Assembly: GCF_003051005.1 (NCBI RefSeq)
Contig: NZ_QAOW01000001.1
Coordinates: 372,001-436,000 of the forward strand
Source: Rhodococcus sp. OK519
Lineage (GTDB): Bacteria > Actinomycetota > Actinomycetes > Mycobacteriales > Mycobacteriaceae
Length of the DNA: 64,000 nucleotides
Reading direction: 5' to 3'
How positions within the stretch are numbered: the first letter of the stretch is position 1; each line of letters opens with the position of its first letter. Of the stretch, positions 17,108 to 25,629 are shown piece after piece. Both the position numbers and the translations under genes were made by a program. The notes beneath the pieces are model-generated. The model did no database searches and had not been told where the DNA came from. It saw only the letters and a program-made list of their open reading frames with translations.

Positions 17108-18286
17108 ATGGCCAAGAGTGCCTGGTTCGAGACGGTCGCGGAGGCGCAGCGGCGGGCGAAGAAGCGCCTGCCCAAGTCGGTGTACGCCGCGCTGGTCGCC
17201 GGATCCGAGAAGGGTCTGACCGTCGACGACAACATTGCGGCCTTCACGGAACTCGGGTTCGCGCCGCACGTCGCCGGCCTCGCCGGGGAACGCGATCTCT
17301 CGACCACCGTGATGGGGCAGCCCATCTCGATGCCCGTGATGATCTCGCCCACTGGTGTGCAGGCTGTGCACCCGGACGGCGAGGTCGCGGTCGCCCGTGC
17401 CGCCGCCGCCCGTGGCACCGCGGTCGGGCTCAGTTCGTTCGCGAGCAAGTCCATCGAGGAGGTCGCGGCCGCCAACCCGCAGACGTTCTTCCAGATGTAC
17501 TGGGTGGGCGATCGTGACACGCTGATCCAGCGCATGGAGCGGGCCCGCGCCGCAGGGGCAACCGGCCTGATCATCACGCTCGACTGGTCCTTCTCCAACG
17601 GCCGCGACTGGGGCAGCCCGTCGATCCCGGAGAAGATGGACCTCAAGGCGATGTTCCAGTTCGCGCCCGAGGGCATCACGCGCCCGAAGTGGCTGTGGGA
17701 GTTCGCCAAGACGGGCAAGGTGCCGGATCTGACGACGCCGAACCTGGCGGCACCGGGCCAGGCACCGCCCACCTTCTTCGGGGCGTACGGCCAGTGGATG
17801 GGCACGCCGCTCCCGACGTGGGAGGACGTCGCCTGGCTGCGTGAGCAGTGGGGTGGACCGTTCATGCTCAAGGGCGTCATGCGTGTCGACGACGCCAAGC
17901 GCGCACTCGACGCCGGTTGCTCCGCGATCTCGGTGTCCAACCACGGCGGCAACAACCTCGACGGCACTCCCGCACCGATCCGCGCGCTGCCGGCGATCGC
18001 CGAGGCCGTGGGCGATCAGATCGAGGTCGTGCTCGACGGTGGCATCCGGCGCGGTAGCGACGTCGTCAAGGCTCTCGCGCTCGGTGCCCGCGCCGTCATG
18101 ATCGGCCGCGCGTACCTGTGGGGCCTCTCGGCCAACGGTCAGGCCGGTGTCGAGAACGTCCTCGACATCCTGCGTGGCGGTATCGACTCCGCGATCCTGG
18201 GTCTGGGCCACAAGTCGATTCACGACCTGAGCCCGAACGATCTGGTGATCCCGGACGGCTTCCGCCGCGACCTCGGCGTCGGCTAG
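17108..18286 (+). CDS. mftD: Mycofactocin FMN-dependent dehydrogenase MftD
   Basis: A 392-aa alpha-hydroxyacid-oxidase-family flavoprotein that oxidatively deaminates AHDP to premycofactocin (PMFT), installing the redox-active alpha-keto amide. TIM-barrel motifs are visible: SPTGVQAVHPDGEVAVARAA, TLDWSFSNGRDWG, LKGVMRVDDAKRALDAG, and the FMN/active-site SNHGGNNLDGTPA (catalytic His) with DGGIRRGSDVVKALALGARAVMIGR. It begins 35 bp after mftC; GAGAGG precedes the ATG. Confidence 0.95.
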   Translation: MAKSAWFETVAEAQRRAKKRLPKSVYAALVAGSEKGLTVDDNIAAFTELGFAPHVAGLAGERDLSTTVMGQPISMPVMISPTGVQAVHPDGEVAVARAAAARGTAVGLSSFASKSIEEVAAANPQTFFQMYWVGDRDTLIQRMERARAAGATGLIITLDWSFSNGRDWGSPSIPEKMDLKAMFQFAPEGITRPKWLWEFAKTGKVPDLTTPNLAAPGQAPPTFFGAYGQWMGTPLPTWEDVAWLREQWGGPFMLKGVMRVDDAKRALDAGCSAISVSNHGGNNLDGTPAPIRALPAIAEAVGDQIEVVLDGGIRRGSDVVKALALGARAVMIGRAYLWGLSANGQAGVENVLDILRGGIDSAILGLGHKSIHDLSPNDLVIPDGFRRDLGVG

Positions 18287-18303
18287 AACGCCCGCGCCGG
18301 CGG

Positions 18304-20247
18304 ATGCGCGGCAGTCTCACCGAGCAGTTCACCCTGGCCGGGCGCACCGCCCAGTCCAGGGTGCTGTTCGGTCCGCACGAGACCAACCTGGGGGACGGCC
18401 GCGCGCTATCGCCCCGGCACGTCGCGTACTACGCACGGCGTGCTCGCGGCGGTGCCGGGGTGATCGTCACCGAGACCGCGTCGGTTCACCCGAGCGACTG
18501 GCCGTACGAACGGGCCCCGCTCGCTGCCGATTGTGAAACCGGTTGGCGGCGTGTCGTGGACGCCTGCCGACCGTTCGGGACTCTCGTGCTCGCGGGTCTC
18601 GGTCACACCGGGCTGCAGGGGTCGAGCGCGTGGTCGCAGTCGGCGTTGTGGGCGCCGTCCCGCTTCCCCGATCCGGTGTCGCGTGAGCTGCCTATGGAGA
18701 TGGAGTCGCGCGAGATCGACTCGCTTGTCGAGAGTTTCGCGAACGCCGCGCGGATCGCGGTGTCGGCGGACGTCGACGGCGTCGAACTCGACGTCGGCCC
18801 CTCCTCTCTTCTGCGTCAGTTCCACTCAGGTCTGACGAATCGTCGCTCGGACGGATACGGAGTCGACCGACTCCGGCTCACCCGTGAGGTGATTGCCGCG
18901 GTGCGCGTCGCGTTGGGTGATCGACTCCTGTCGGTGCGTCTCAGTTGTGACGAGCAGGCGCCGTGGGCGGGTGTGACACCCGACGAGGCGGCCGACCAGA
19001 TCCGTGTGCTGGCGGATTCGGTGGACCTTCTGACCGTGGTGCGCGGTGGTCCGTTCACCACCGCCGGTTACCGGCCCGGCGGGCACACCGTGCCCGGATT
19101 CAACGTCGACCTGTGCCGATCGATGCGCGCCGCGGCGGATGGCCGAGTGCCGGTCGTGCTGCAGGGCAGCATCGTCGACGCGAGTGCGGCGCAGCGGGCG
19201 CTCGACGACGGAGTTGCAGACCTCGTGGAGATGACGCGCGCGCAAGTCGCCGACCCAGACCTGGTGACACGGGTACGTGACGGCGAGGCGCCGCGGCCGT
19301 GCGTGCTGTGCAACCAGACCTGCCTGGTCCGAGATCCCCGGAACCCGATCGTGACGTGCATCGGGAACCCGTCCGCCGGATTCGAGACCGTCGACCCGGA
19401 ACCGGTCGAGGTCACCGGCCCGGCCTCCGCGCTGGTGGTGGGCGGCGGACCCGCCGGACTCGAGGCCGCCCGCCTGCTTGCTGTGCGCGGCTTCCGGGTG
19501 ACGTTGGCGGAGCGCACTACTCGCCTCGGTGGAATGCTTCGCACCGCTGCCGTCGGTGTGGGCCGCGGACGCCTGGCGATGCTGGCGGACTGGCTCGAGG
19601 CGGAGTGCCGACGACTCGGGGTGGACGTTCGGACGGACACCGAGATCGGTGCAGCCGATGTGGAGCAGGCACACCGCGCCGGCGAAGCGGTTGTCGTTGC
19701 GGTCGGAAGTATCGCCCGTCCCGCGCCGTGTCCGGTCGACGGTGTGCAGGTGGTCACCGCCGCCGAGGTGTTGGCCGGCACGTCGCTCGACCCCGGCCCG
19801 GTGCTGGTGTTCGACCCGGTCGGCGGACCGGCCGCGGTGTCGGTGGCGTCGTGGCTCGCGGAACGTGGCCGGCATGTCACGATCGCCACGCCCGACCAGT
19901 TGATCGGATCGAGACTCGGTCCGACGGGTGATCTGGTGGGCGCGAACCAGCGCCTGCGACGGGCCGGTGTGGCGTCGTGTCTCGCGGTTCTCCCGGTGGC
20001 CGGGACAGATGGAGAAGTGTTGCTGCAGAACCGCTTCACCGGTGATCGTTTCGGCGTACCGTGCTCGGTACTGGTGGACTGCTCGCCTGCGCTGGCCAAC
20101 GAACAGTTGATCGCAAACACGTCGAGGATCGGTGACTGCGTCGCACCACGGTCCGTTCTCGAGGCCGTCCGCGAGGGACGTTTCGCGGCAAGCTCGACGG
20201 TGCCGCGGCACCGGTCCACACCAGCCAACGAGGTTGTCACGGAATAG
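18304..20247 (+). CDS. Mycofactocin system FadH/OYE-family oxidoreductase 1
   Basis: A 647-aa fusion of an Old Yellow Enzyme TIM barrel (about residues 1-330) and an FAD/NAD(P) disulfide-reductase-like domain (about 370-640), as in 2,4-dienoyl-CoA reductase and trimethylamine dehydrogenase. Between them lie the [4Fe-4S] cysteines, CVLCNQTC and a later TCIGNP. The FAD Rossmann reads VVGGGPAGLEAARLL. The C-terminal half is more degenerate than its paralogue at 21084. The start is the ATG 17 bp after mftD. Such genes are a recognised accessory family of mft clusters; the substrate is unknown. Confidence 0.87.
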   Translation: MRGSLTEQFTLAGRTAQSRVLFGPHETNLGDGRALSPRHVAYYARRARGGAGVIVTETASVHPSDWPYERAPLAADCETGWRRVVDACRPFGTLVLAGLGHTGLQGSSAWSQSALWAPSRFPDPVSRELPMEMESREIDSLVESFANAARIAVSADVDGVELDVGPSSLLRQFHSGLTNRRSDGYGVDRLRLTREVIAAVRVALGDRLLSVRLSCDEQAPWAGVTPDEAADQIRVLADSVDLLTVVRGGPFTTAGYRPGGHTVPGFNVDLCRSMRAAADGRVPVVLQGSIVDASAAQRALDDGVADLVEMTRAQVADPDLVTRVRDGEAPRPCVLCNQTCLVRDPRNPIVTCIGNPSAGFETVDPEPVEVTGPASALVVGGGPAGLEAARLLAVRGFRVTLAERTTRLGGMLRTAAVGVGRGRLAMLADWLEAECRRLGVDVRTDTEIGAADVEQAHRAGEAVVVAVGSIARPAPCPVDGVQVVTAAEVLAGTSLDPGPVLVFDPVGGPAAVSVASWLAERGRHVTIATPDQLIGSRLGPTGDLVGANQRLRRAGVASCLAVLPVAGTDGEVLLQNRFTGDRFGVPCSVLVDCSPALANEQLIANTSRIGDCVAPRSVLEAVREGRFAASSTVPRHRSTPANEVVTE

Positions 20248-20256
20248 GAGATCACT

Positions 20257-21069
20257 GTGGGACAGTTCGACGGCAAGGTCGCCTTCATCACTGGCGCGGC
20301 ACGCGGTCAGGGCCGCACGCACGCTGTGCGGTTGGCGCGGGAGGGCGCGACGATCATCGCGGTCGACGTGTGCAAGAGCGTCACAGACGACAACACGTAC
20401 GACGCCGCGACGTCCGAGGACTTCGCGGAGACGGTGCGACTGGTCGAGGCCGAGGGCGCGAAGATCTACGCCCGTGAGGCGGATGTCCGTGACAGCGCTG
20501 CGCTGAGGGCAGTCGTCGATGCGGGCGTCGAGCAGTTCGGCCGCCTCGACATCGTCATCGCGAACGCCGGCATCTGCAACTGGAACCGCTTCTGGGAGAT
20601 GTCCGACGAGCAGTGGGAGACGCTCATCGACATCAACCTCACCGGCGCGTTCAAGACGCTCAAGGCAGCGGTTCCGGCGATGATCGCTGCGGGTAACGGT
20701 GGCTCCATCATCGTCGTCAGTTCGGTGGCGGGCATGAAGGCCCTTCCGGGACAGGCACACTATGCGGCGTCGAAGTTCGGTCTCGTCGGCCTGACGCAGG
20801 CTGCCGCGAAGGAACTCGGCGAGTACAAGATTCGCGTCAACTCGATCCACCCGTACGGCGTCAACACTCATATGGGCACCGACCAGGGCAGCCTGGTGAT
20901 CCTGCAGCAGTACCCGCACTACGGGCCGAATTTCGCGCCGATCCTCACCGAGAAGCCCATCGCCGATCCCGACGACATCTCGGATGCGGTGCTGTGGCTG
21001 GCCGGTGACGGTGCCAAGACGGTGACGGCCAGCCAGGTTGCGCTGGACCAGGGCAACACCAAGGTCTGA
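20257..21069 (+). CDS. Mycofactocin-coupled SDR family oxidoreductase
   Basis: A 270-aa short-chain dehydrogenase. Cofactor motif TGAARGQG, NAG (NAGI), the catalytic Ser (SSVAG) and YAASK are intact. It carries the insertion after the beta2 strand (VDVCKSVTDDNTYDAATSEDFAETVRLV) typical of the SDRs that hold non-exchangeable NAD and use mycofactocin as electron acceptor; Rv0687 beside mft in M. tuberculosis is the comparable gene. The GTG start follows TAGGAG by 7 bp. It sits between the two OYE-type genes and is probably co-transcribed with them. Confidence 0.92.
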   Translation: MGQFDGKVAFITGAARGQGRTHAVRLAREGATIIAVDVCKSVTDDNTYDAATSEDFAETVRLVEAEGAKIYAREADVRDSAALRAVVDAGVEQFGRLDIVIANAGICNWNRFWEMSDEQWETLIDINLTGAFKTLKAAVPAMIAAGNGGSIIVVSSVAGMKALPGQAHYAASKFGLVGLTQAAAKELGEYKIRVNSIHPYGVNTHMGTDQGSLVILQQYPHYGPNFAPILTEKPIADPDDISDAVLWLAGDGAKTVTASQVALDQGNTKV

Positions 21070-21083
21070 CGCAGGCCCTGTCC

Positions 21084-23057
21084 ATGCTGTATCCACGGTT
21101 GTCGTCCCCGCTCCGCGTCGGCGGTCGGACCCTGCGCAATCGGGTCGTGTTCACCGCACACCTGACGAACTACGCGCACGCGGGTCTGCCCACCGGGCAG
21201 CACGCCGCGTACTACGCGGCCCGTGCTGCCGGCGGGGCGGGGATGATCATCACCGAGGAGCAGTGTGTCCACCCGTCGGACTGGCCGTACGAGAAAGTGA
21301 TTCACGGCTACCGGCCGGAGGTGGTGGACGGCTACCGCGGGATCACCGACGCCGTGCACCGGCACGGCGCGGTGATCCTCGCGCAGCTCAACCACAACGG
21401 TGGCCAGGGCTCGGGCCTGTACTCGCGCCGGCCGCTGTGGGCGCCGAGTCCTGTCCCGGACCCGCTGTTCCGGGAGGTGCCCAAGGCACTCGACGCGTCG
21501 GAGATCGCCGAACTTGTCGAGGCCTACGCCGTTGTCGCCGGGCGTTGCCGTGACGGCGGATTCGACGGCGTCGAACTGCAGGCGTCGCAGTCGTCGCTCA
21601 TTCGGGGGTTCCTCTCGTCGGCAACGAACCATCGCGAGGATTCCTACGGAGGTTCGGTCGAGAGTCGAGCGCGGTTCCTCGTCGAGGTGATCGGCGCGGT
21701 ACGTCGTGCGATCGGACCGGATCTGATTCTGGGGGTGCGACTCTCCGGCGACGAGCAGGTCCCCGGAGGCATCGTGCTCGACGAGGCGGTGACGGTTGCA
21801 CGGATCGTGGAGGCGTCGGTCGCGGTCGACTACATCAACACCACGATGGGCGTCGCGACCGAGACGTTGCACCTGGTGGAGCCCTCGATGGCGACTCCCC
21901 GCGGTTACGCGCTGCACATCTCGGAGGCGATCCGGCGTGAGGTGAACCTGCCGGTGATCGGTGTCGGCAGGATCAAGGAACCTGCGGATGCGGAACGCGC
22001 CCTCGTCGACGGCCGCTGCGACCTGGTCGGTGTCGCGCGGGGACAGATCGCCGACCCCGACTTCGCGGCGAAGGCACTGCGCGGTGCCGACGATGAGATT
22101 CGCACGTGTCTGTCCTGCAATCAGGAGTGCGTCGGACGGATGGGCCTGGGACGGTGGCTGGGCTGCGTCGAGAACCCTCGTGCAGGAAAGGAATCGGTGG
22201 CGCTGCCGGATCCGCGATTGCCGGGTAGACGCGTCGTGGTCGTGGGCGGCGGTCCGGCCGGGTTGTCGGCGGCGGCGACGGCTGCGGAGCGCGGACATAG
22301 GGTGACGCTGTTCGAACGCTCGCCCGTCGTGGGCGGCCAGATCCGGATTGCAGCCTCGGCGGCGGGTCGCGGCGAGTTGGGTGATCTGGTGCGGAATCTC
22401 GAGCGCGAGTGTGTGCGTCGCGGTGTGCGGATCGAGACGGGCGTCGAGGTGACCGCGGAACGTCTGTGGGCCGAGGCTCCGGATGTCGTGGTGGTGGCGA
22501 CGGGTGCGAGTCCGGTGCGTCCGTGGTGGGCGGGGGACTGTGCGCGCGTCGTGCATGCCCGGGACGTCCTCGAGGGACGCGCTCATCCCGTCGGCCGCGT
22601 TCTGATGGTCGACGAGCTGGGATTCCAGCAGGGCCCGTCGACGGCCGAGACGTTGGCTGTGCGCGGATGTGCCGTCACGATCTGCACTCCCGGGATGATC
22701 GTGGGACAGGATTTGGGAGTCACCCTCGACATGGAGCGGTGGCAGCAGCGTGCACATCGCGCGGGTATCGAGCAGTGGACCGATGTGACGGTCGGCGGTG
22801 TGGCAGTGAGCGAAGCGACGGGCGTTGCCGACCGGCTGCGGGTCACGCTGGACAACCACCTGAGCGGCGCGGCGAGGACCGAGGTGTTCGACTGGGTGGT
22901 ATGCGCCACTCACCAGGAGCCCCGCGACGGGTTGTGGAAGGCGTTGACACACAGCACTTCCACGTCGTTCGAGGTGTACAGGGTCGGCGACGCAGTGACG
23001 CCCCGCCGCTCGCATGCCGCAGTGCTCGAGGGGCATCGGGTGGCGGTGTCTTTGTAG
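21084..23057 (+). CDS. Mycofactocin system FadH/OYE-family oxidoreductase 2
   Basis: A 657-aa protein with the same architecture as the paralogue at 18304: OYE barrel (residues about 1-335, with TNHREDSYGGSVESRARFL), cluster cysteines CLSCNQEC and GCVENP, then an FAD/NAD(P) domain starting VVVVGGGPAGLSAAATAAERG. The barrel is well conserved and LLxxRPLWAPSPVPDP-type text is shared between the two, so they are an old duplication. Likely an enoate or ketone reductase linked to mycofactocin redox cycling; no substrate is known. Confidence 0.88.
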   Translation: MLYPRLSSPLRVGGRTLRNRVVFTAHLTNYAHAGLPTGQHAAYYAARAAGGAGMIITEEQCVHPSDWPYEKVIHGYRPEVVDGYRGITDAVHRHGAVILAQLNHNGGQGSGLYSRRPLWAPSPVPDPLFREVPKALDASEIAELVEAYAVVAGRCRDGGFDGVELQASQSSLIRGFLSSATNHREDSYGGSVESRARFLVEVIGAVRRAIGPDLILGVRLSGDEQVPGGIVLDEAVTVARIVEASVAVDYINTTMGVATETLHLVEPSMATPRGYALHISEAIRREVNLPVIGVGRIKEPADAERALVDGRCDLVGVARGQIADPDFAAKALRGADDEIRTCLSCNQECVGRMGLGRWLGCVENPRAGKESVALPDPRLPGRRVVVVGGGPAGLSAAATAAERGHRVTLFERSPVVGGQIRIAASAAGRGELGDLVRNLERECVRRGVRIETGVEVTAERLWAEAPDVVVVATGASPVRPWWAGDCARVVHARDVLEGRAHPVGRVLMVDELGFQQGPSTAETLAVRGCAVTICTPGMIVGQDLGVTLDMERWQQRAHRAGIEQWTDVTVGGVAVSEATGVADRLRVTLDNHLSGAARTEVFDWVVCATHQEPRDGLWKALTHSTSTSFEVYRVGDAVTPRRSHAAVLEGHRVAVSL

Positions 23058-23522
23058 GCATGCGTCGACCGGGCCCACGGTCCTATGCCGCGCGCGTGGT
23101 CCGGCGCGGTTGTGTGCGGGGATCGGTTTCCGGTACGGGTCCAACGAGCCTGGCGGTGTGAACCACGGGTGATGGTCACGTCCGATGGCTATTTCCCAGT
23201 GGGAATGGTGGAGTAGTCGGTGGTGGTAGCGGCAGAGCAGGACGAGGTTGTCGAGGTCGGTGGGTCCGCCGTCGGCCCAATGCTTCACGTGGTGGCCTTC
23301 GCAGTGGGCGGGTGGTGTGCCGCAGCCGGGGAAGGCGCAGCCGTGGTCGCGGGCCACGAGTGCGCGGCGCTGTTTCTTGGGGACTGTTCGGCTGCTGAGT
23401 CCGAGATTGAGCGGCACTCCGTCGTCCATGACGATGGGGGTGAGGTGGCAGTCGCAGGCGAGGCGTCGTGGGGTGGCGATCGAGAGTGGCCCCATCCATG
23501 GCGTGTGGGCGATGTGAGCCAT
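23058..23522 (-). pseudogene. Remnant of a 13E12/DUF222-HNH endonuclease
   Basis: About 155 codons match the C-terminal end of 13E12-repeat (DUF222) proteins: LSIATPRRLACDCHLTPIVMDDG, then the HNH nuclease CAFPGCGTPPAHCEGHHVKHWADGGPTDLDNLVLLCRYHH and the typical ending HPWFTPPGSLDP. The DUF222 N-terminal part (some 250 residues) is missing; a TGA lies just upstream in frame, and the frame has no stop of its own before running antisense into the OYE gene. This is therefore a truncated relic, probably of a mobile 13E12-type element inserted in the mft locus. Confidence 0.78.
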
Positions 23523-23611
23523 CAGGGGTCAGGACCGGCAAAGCTGCATGCGTCGCTCCGTCGAGTGGTGTCGGCTCCGTGTCGCCGAGTGCGTCCTGGG
23601 AGCACCTCGGC

Positions 23612-23890
23612 TCAGCGTCTTCCGGAGAAGCGATTGACCGAAAGACTGCGGTAGACGATCACGACAACTGTTGCGACACATACACTCGCGCTCATCGGCG
23701 TGAGAATGCCCCACGAAAACACGACTGGCAGGTCCCGGTCGCCGTTCGAGGCAGCGTTGGAAGCTAGTCCCACGGACGCGGCAAGGGTAGCCAGAACGAT
23801 GTGGAATCGCAGCGACCTCCGGCGGAGCAGGATGCTGATCGACGTCACCACGAAGGTCGGCACAGCGGGTTTCGGGGGAGGTTCGGACAA
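23612..23890 (-). CDS. Small hypothetical membrane protein
   Basis: A 92-codon frame with two hydrophobic segments, FHIVLATLAASVGLASNAA (about 29-47) and VVFSWGILTPMSASVCVATVVVIVY (about 56-80), and a basic C-terminus. The start is uncertain (TTG at 23890 or GTG at 23863; no clear ribosome site). No family recognised. It could be a real small membrane protein or chance coding in the inserted segment. Confidence 0.35.
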   Translation of the reverse strand: MSEPPPKPAVPTFVVTSISILLRRRSLRFHIVLATLAASVGLASNAASNGDRDLPVVFSWGILTPMSASVCVATVVVIVYRSLSVNRFSGRR

Positions 23891-23966
23891 CTGGTGAATC
23901 GGGTATGGCGACTCCCGCCATGCGTGAAAACTCGCCGTCTGCTCAGCCCGGGGCGGCAGTGTTCGA

Positions 23967-24314
23967 TCAGGCGCTCAGCACCCGCAGAACGATTGCCGCG
24001 ACGGCGAGGAGACCGAGAAGGCCGGCTCCGCCGATGTTTCGATCTCCCGCGCGCAGGTGCATCACCGTGGCGCCCACGAAGTAGAGCGTGACGCCGATCG
24101 CCGCGGCGACTCCGATCCAGGGCACCCACAGTCCGACGACGAGTCCGATGGCGCCCAACGCCTTCAGTGCGGCGAGCTTCGGGAACCAGGAGTCGGGGAC
24201 GCCGGCGTTGCGCATGCTCGAAGTCACCTGCTCGTTGCGGGTTGCCGTCATGACAGCGGAACCGGTGAGGGCGAGTGCAAGCAGGATGGCGACGACGGCG
24301 TAGGCGACGAACAT
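23967..24314 (-). CDS. DoxX-family membrane protein
   Basis: A 115-aa four-helix membrane protein of the DoxX family: FVAYAVVAILLALALTGSAV, KLAALKALGAIGLVVGLWVPWIG, AAIGVTLYFVGATVMHLRAGD, and LLGLLAVAAIVLRVLS. Functions in the family are mostly unknown; some members assist membrane oxidoreductase complexes. ATG 24314 has GGAG 6 bp upstream; a GTG at 24326 is also in frame. It is divergent from a MarR regulator, a common DoxX-MarR pairing, with an operator-like palindrome between. Confidence 0.8.
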   Translation of the reverse strand: MFVAYAVVAILLALALTGSAVMTATRNEQVTSSMRNAGVPDSWFPKLAALKALGAIGLVVGLWVPWIGVAAAIGVTLYFVGATVMHLRAGDRNIGGAGLLGLLAVAAIVLRVLSA

Positions 24315-24340
24315 GAGGAGCTCCACTTCGTTGGATTGAT

Positions 24341-24368
24341 TGAATCGTTGAACAGTAACAATGATTCA
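24341..24368. promoter_or_regulatory. Candidate MarR operator
   Basis: TGAATCGTT (24341-24349) and AATGATTCA (24360-24368) form an inverted repeat with one mismatch, spaced 10 bp, in the AT-rich gap between divergent doxX and marR. Position and size fit a MarR dimer site controlling both genes. Confidence 0.6.
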
Positions 24369-24405
24369 ACCGTTATAACAATAGGTGGACTGATACGGTG
24401 GCAGG

Positions 24406-24864
24406 ATGACGTCGACGCGCGCAGCGGCAGGTCCCACCGAACGGCTGGGCTTTCTGCTCGCGATCCGGGGGGAACTCGTGGGTGGCCGGTTGCGGACGGC
24501 ACTCGCCATCACCGGGCTGCGGCCGCGCCACGCAATGACGCTGCTGCATCTCGGGCACGGTTCGATCGGGCAGCGCCCGCTGGCCGAGGCGGTGGGTGTC
24601 GATCCGAGTCAGTTGGTCGCGATACTCAACGACCTCGAGTCGTCCGGGTTGGCTGAGCGCCGACGCGATCCCGCGGACCGGCGTCGACACATCGTCGAGA
24701 TCACCGCCGAGGGGTCGAGGGCCGTCGCGCGCATCGATCAGGCCCTCGCCGGCGCGGAGAACGAACTCTTCGCGGACCTGTCGGAGAAGGAATCAGCCAA
24801 GCTGCAGGCTCTGCTCGAACGCGTCCGGGTGGATGTCAACGGACTCGAATGCACCGAGGACTGA
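24406..24864 (+). CDS. MarR-family transcriptional regulator
   Basis: A 152-aa MarR regulator; winged helix RPRHAMTLLHLGHGSIGQRPLAEAVGVDPSQLVAILNDLESSGLAERRRDPADRRRHIVEIT (about residues 40-100), with the wing RRDPADRRRH. It is divergent from doxX. Its TGA stop overlaps the mftE ATG (TGATG at 24862-24866), so mftE is probably translated from the same message and mftEFG may follow this regulator's promoter. Confidence 0.9.
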   Translation: MTSTRAAAGPTERLGFLLAIRGELVGGRLRTALAITGLRPRHAMTLLHLGHGSIGQRPLAEAVGVDPSQLVAILNDLESSGLAERRRDPADRRRHIVEITAEGSRAVARIDQALAGAENELFADLSEKESAKLQALLERVRVDVNGLECTED

Positions 24865-25556
24865 TGGACGGGTCGACGCGTCTGGCCTCCACCCCATGGC
24901 CCGAGGTCGCGCGTGACGAACTCGTCGTTGCGGTTCCGGTCGGCTCGTTCGAGCAGCACGGCCCGCACCTGCCGTTGGATACCGATACCCGCATCGCGTC
25001 GGCAGTGGCCCGAGCGATCACCGGTGTCGTTGCGGCGCCGGCGATCGCCTACGGGGCAAGTGGCGAGCACGAGGGTTTTCCCGGCACCATCTCCATCGGT
25101 TCGGACGTGCTCGAGACCGTGCTCGTCGAGTACGGCCGATCGGCGTGTCGGTGGGCGCGGCGTGTCGTGTTCGTCAACGGCCACGGCGGGAACGGGCCGG
25201 CGCTGGTGAAAGCCGTCGAACTCCTCCGATACGAGGGTAGGGACGCTGCCTGGCTGCCGTGCGCCGTGCCGGGAGCCGACGCGCATGCGGGCCGCACGGA
25301 AACATCCCTGCTGCTGCACCTTTCACCCGACGACGTCGCGATGGATCGTGCCGAGCCCGGTAACACCGCGCCCATCGTCGAACTGATGCCGCAACTGCGG
25401 TCGGGCGGGATGCTCGCGGCCACGCCCAACGGCATCCTCGGAGACCCCACCGGGGCCTCCGAGGAGGAGGGTGAGCGACTGTTCGCGGACCTCGTTCGCA
25501 GGGCCGACAAGGCGGTCGAGAACTGGGCGCCACGGCCCGACGGGAGGCTGGTGTGA
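24864..25556 (+). CDS. mftE: Mycofactocin peptidase MftE
   Basis: A 230-aa creatininase-family metallopeptidase that releases the dipeptide-derived AHDP from modified MftA. Metal-site motifs are [14 protein letters not shown] (Glu/His/Asp ligands, about residues 28-41), [11 protein letters not shown] and NGHGGNG. The start overlaps the marR stop; an accompanying ATG at 24849 lies inside marR and is unlikely. It is separated from mftD by about 6.6 kb, in contrast to the contiguous mftA-F of mycobacteria. Confidence 0.94.
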   Translation: MDGSTRLASTPWPEVARDELVVAVPVGSFEQHGPHLPLDTDTRIASAVARAITGVVAAPAIAYGASGEHEGFPGTISIGSDVLETVLVEYGRSACRWARRVVFVNGHGGNGPALVKAVELLRYEGRDAAWLPCAVPGADAHAGRTETSLLLHLSPDDVAMDRAEPGNTAPIVELMPQLRSGGMLAATPNGILGDPTGASEEEGERLFADLVRRADKAVENWAPRPDGRLV

Positions 25557-25629
25557 CAGGTGTGGCGGTTTGTCCCGGTTTTTCGTGGCAAGTTCGGCCC
25601 GCCGCAGCGCCGACCCTTACGATCGTCTG

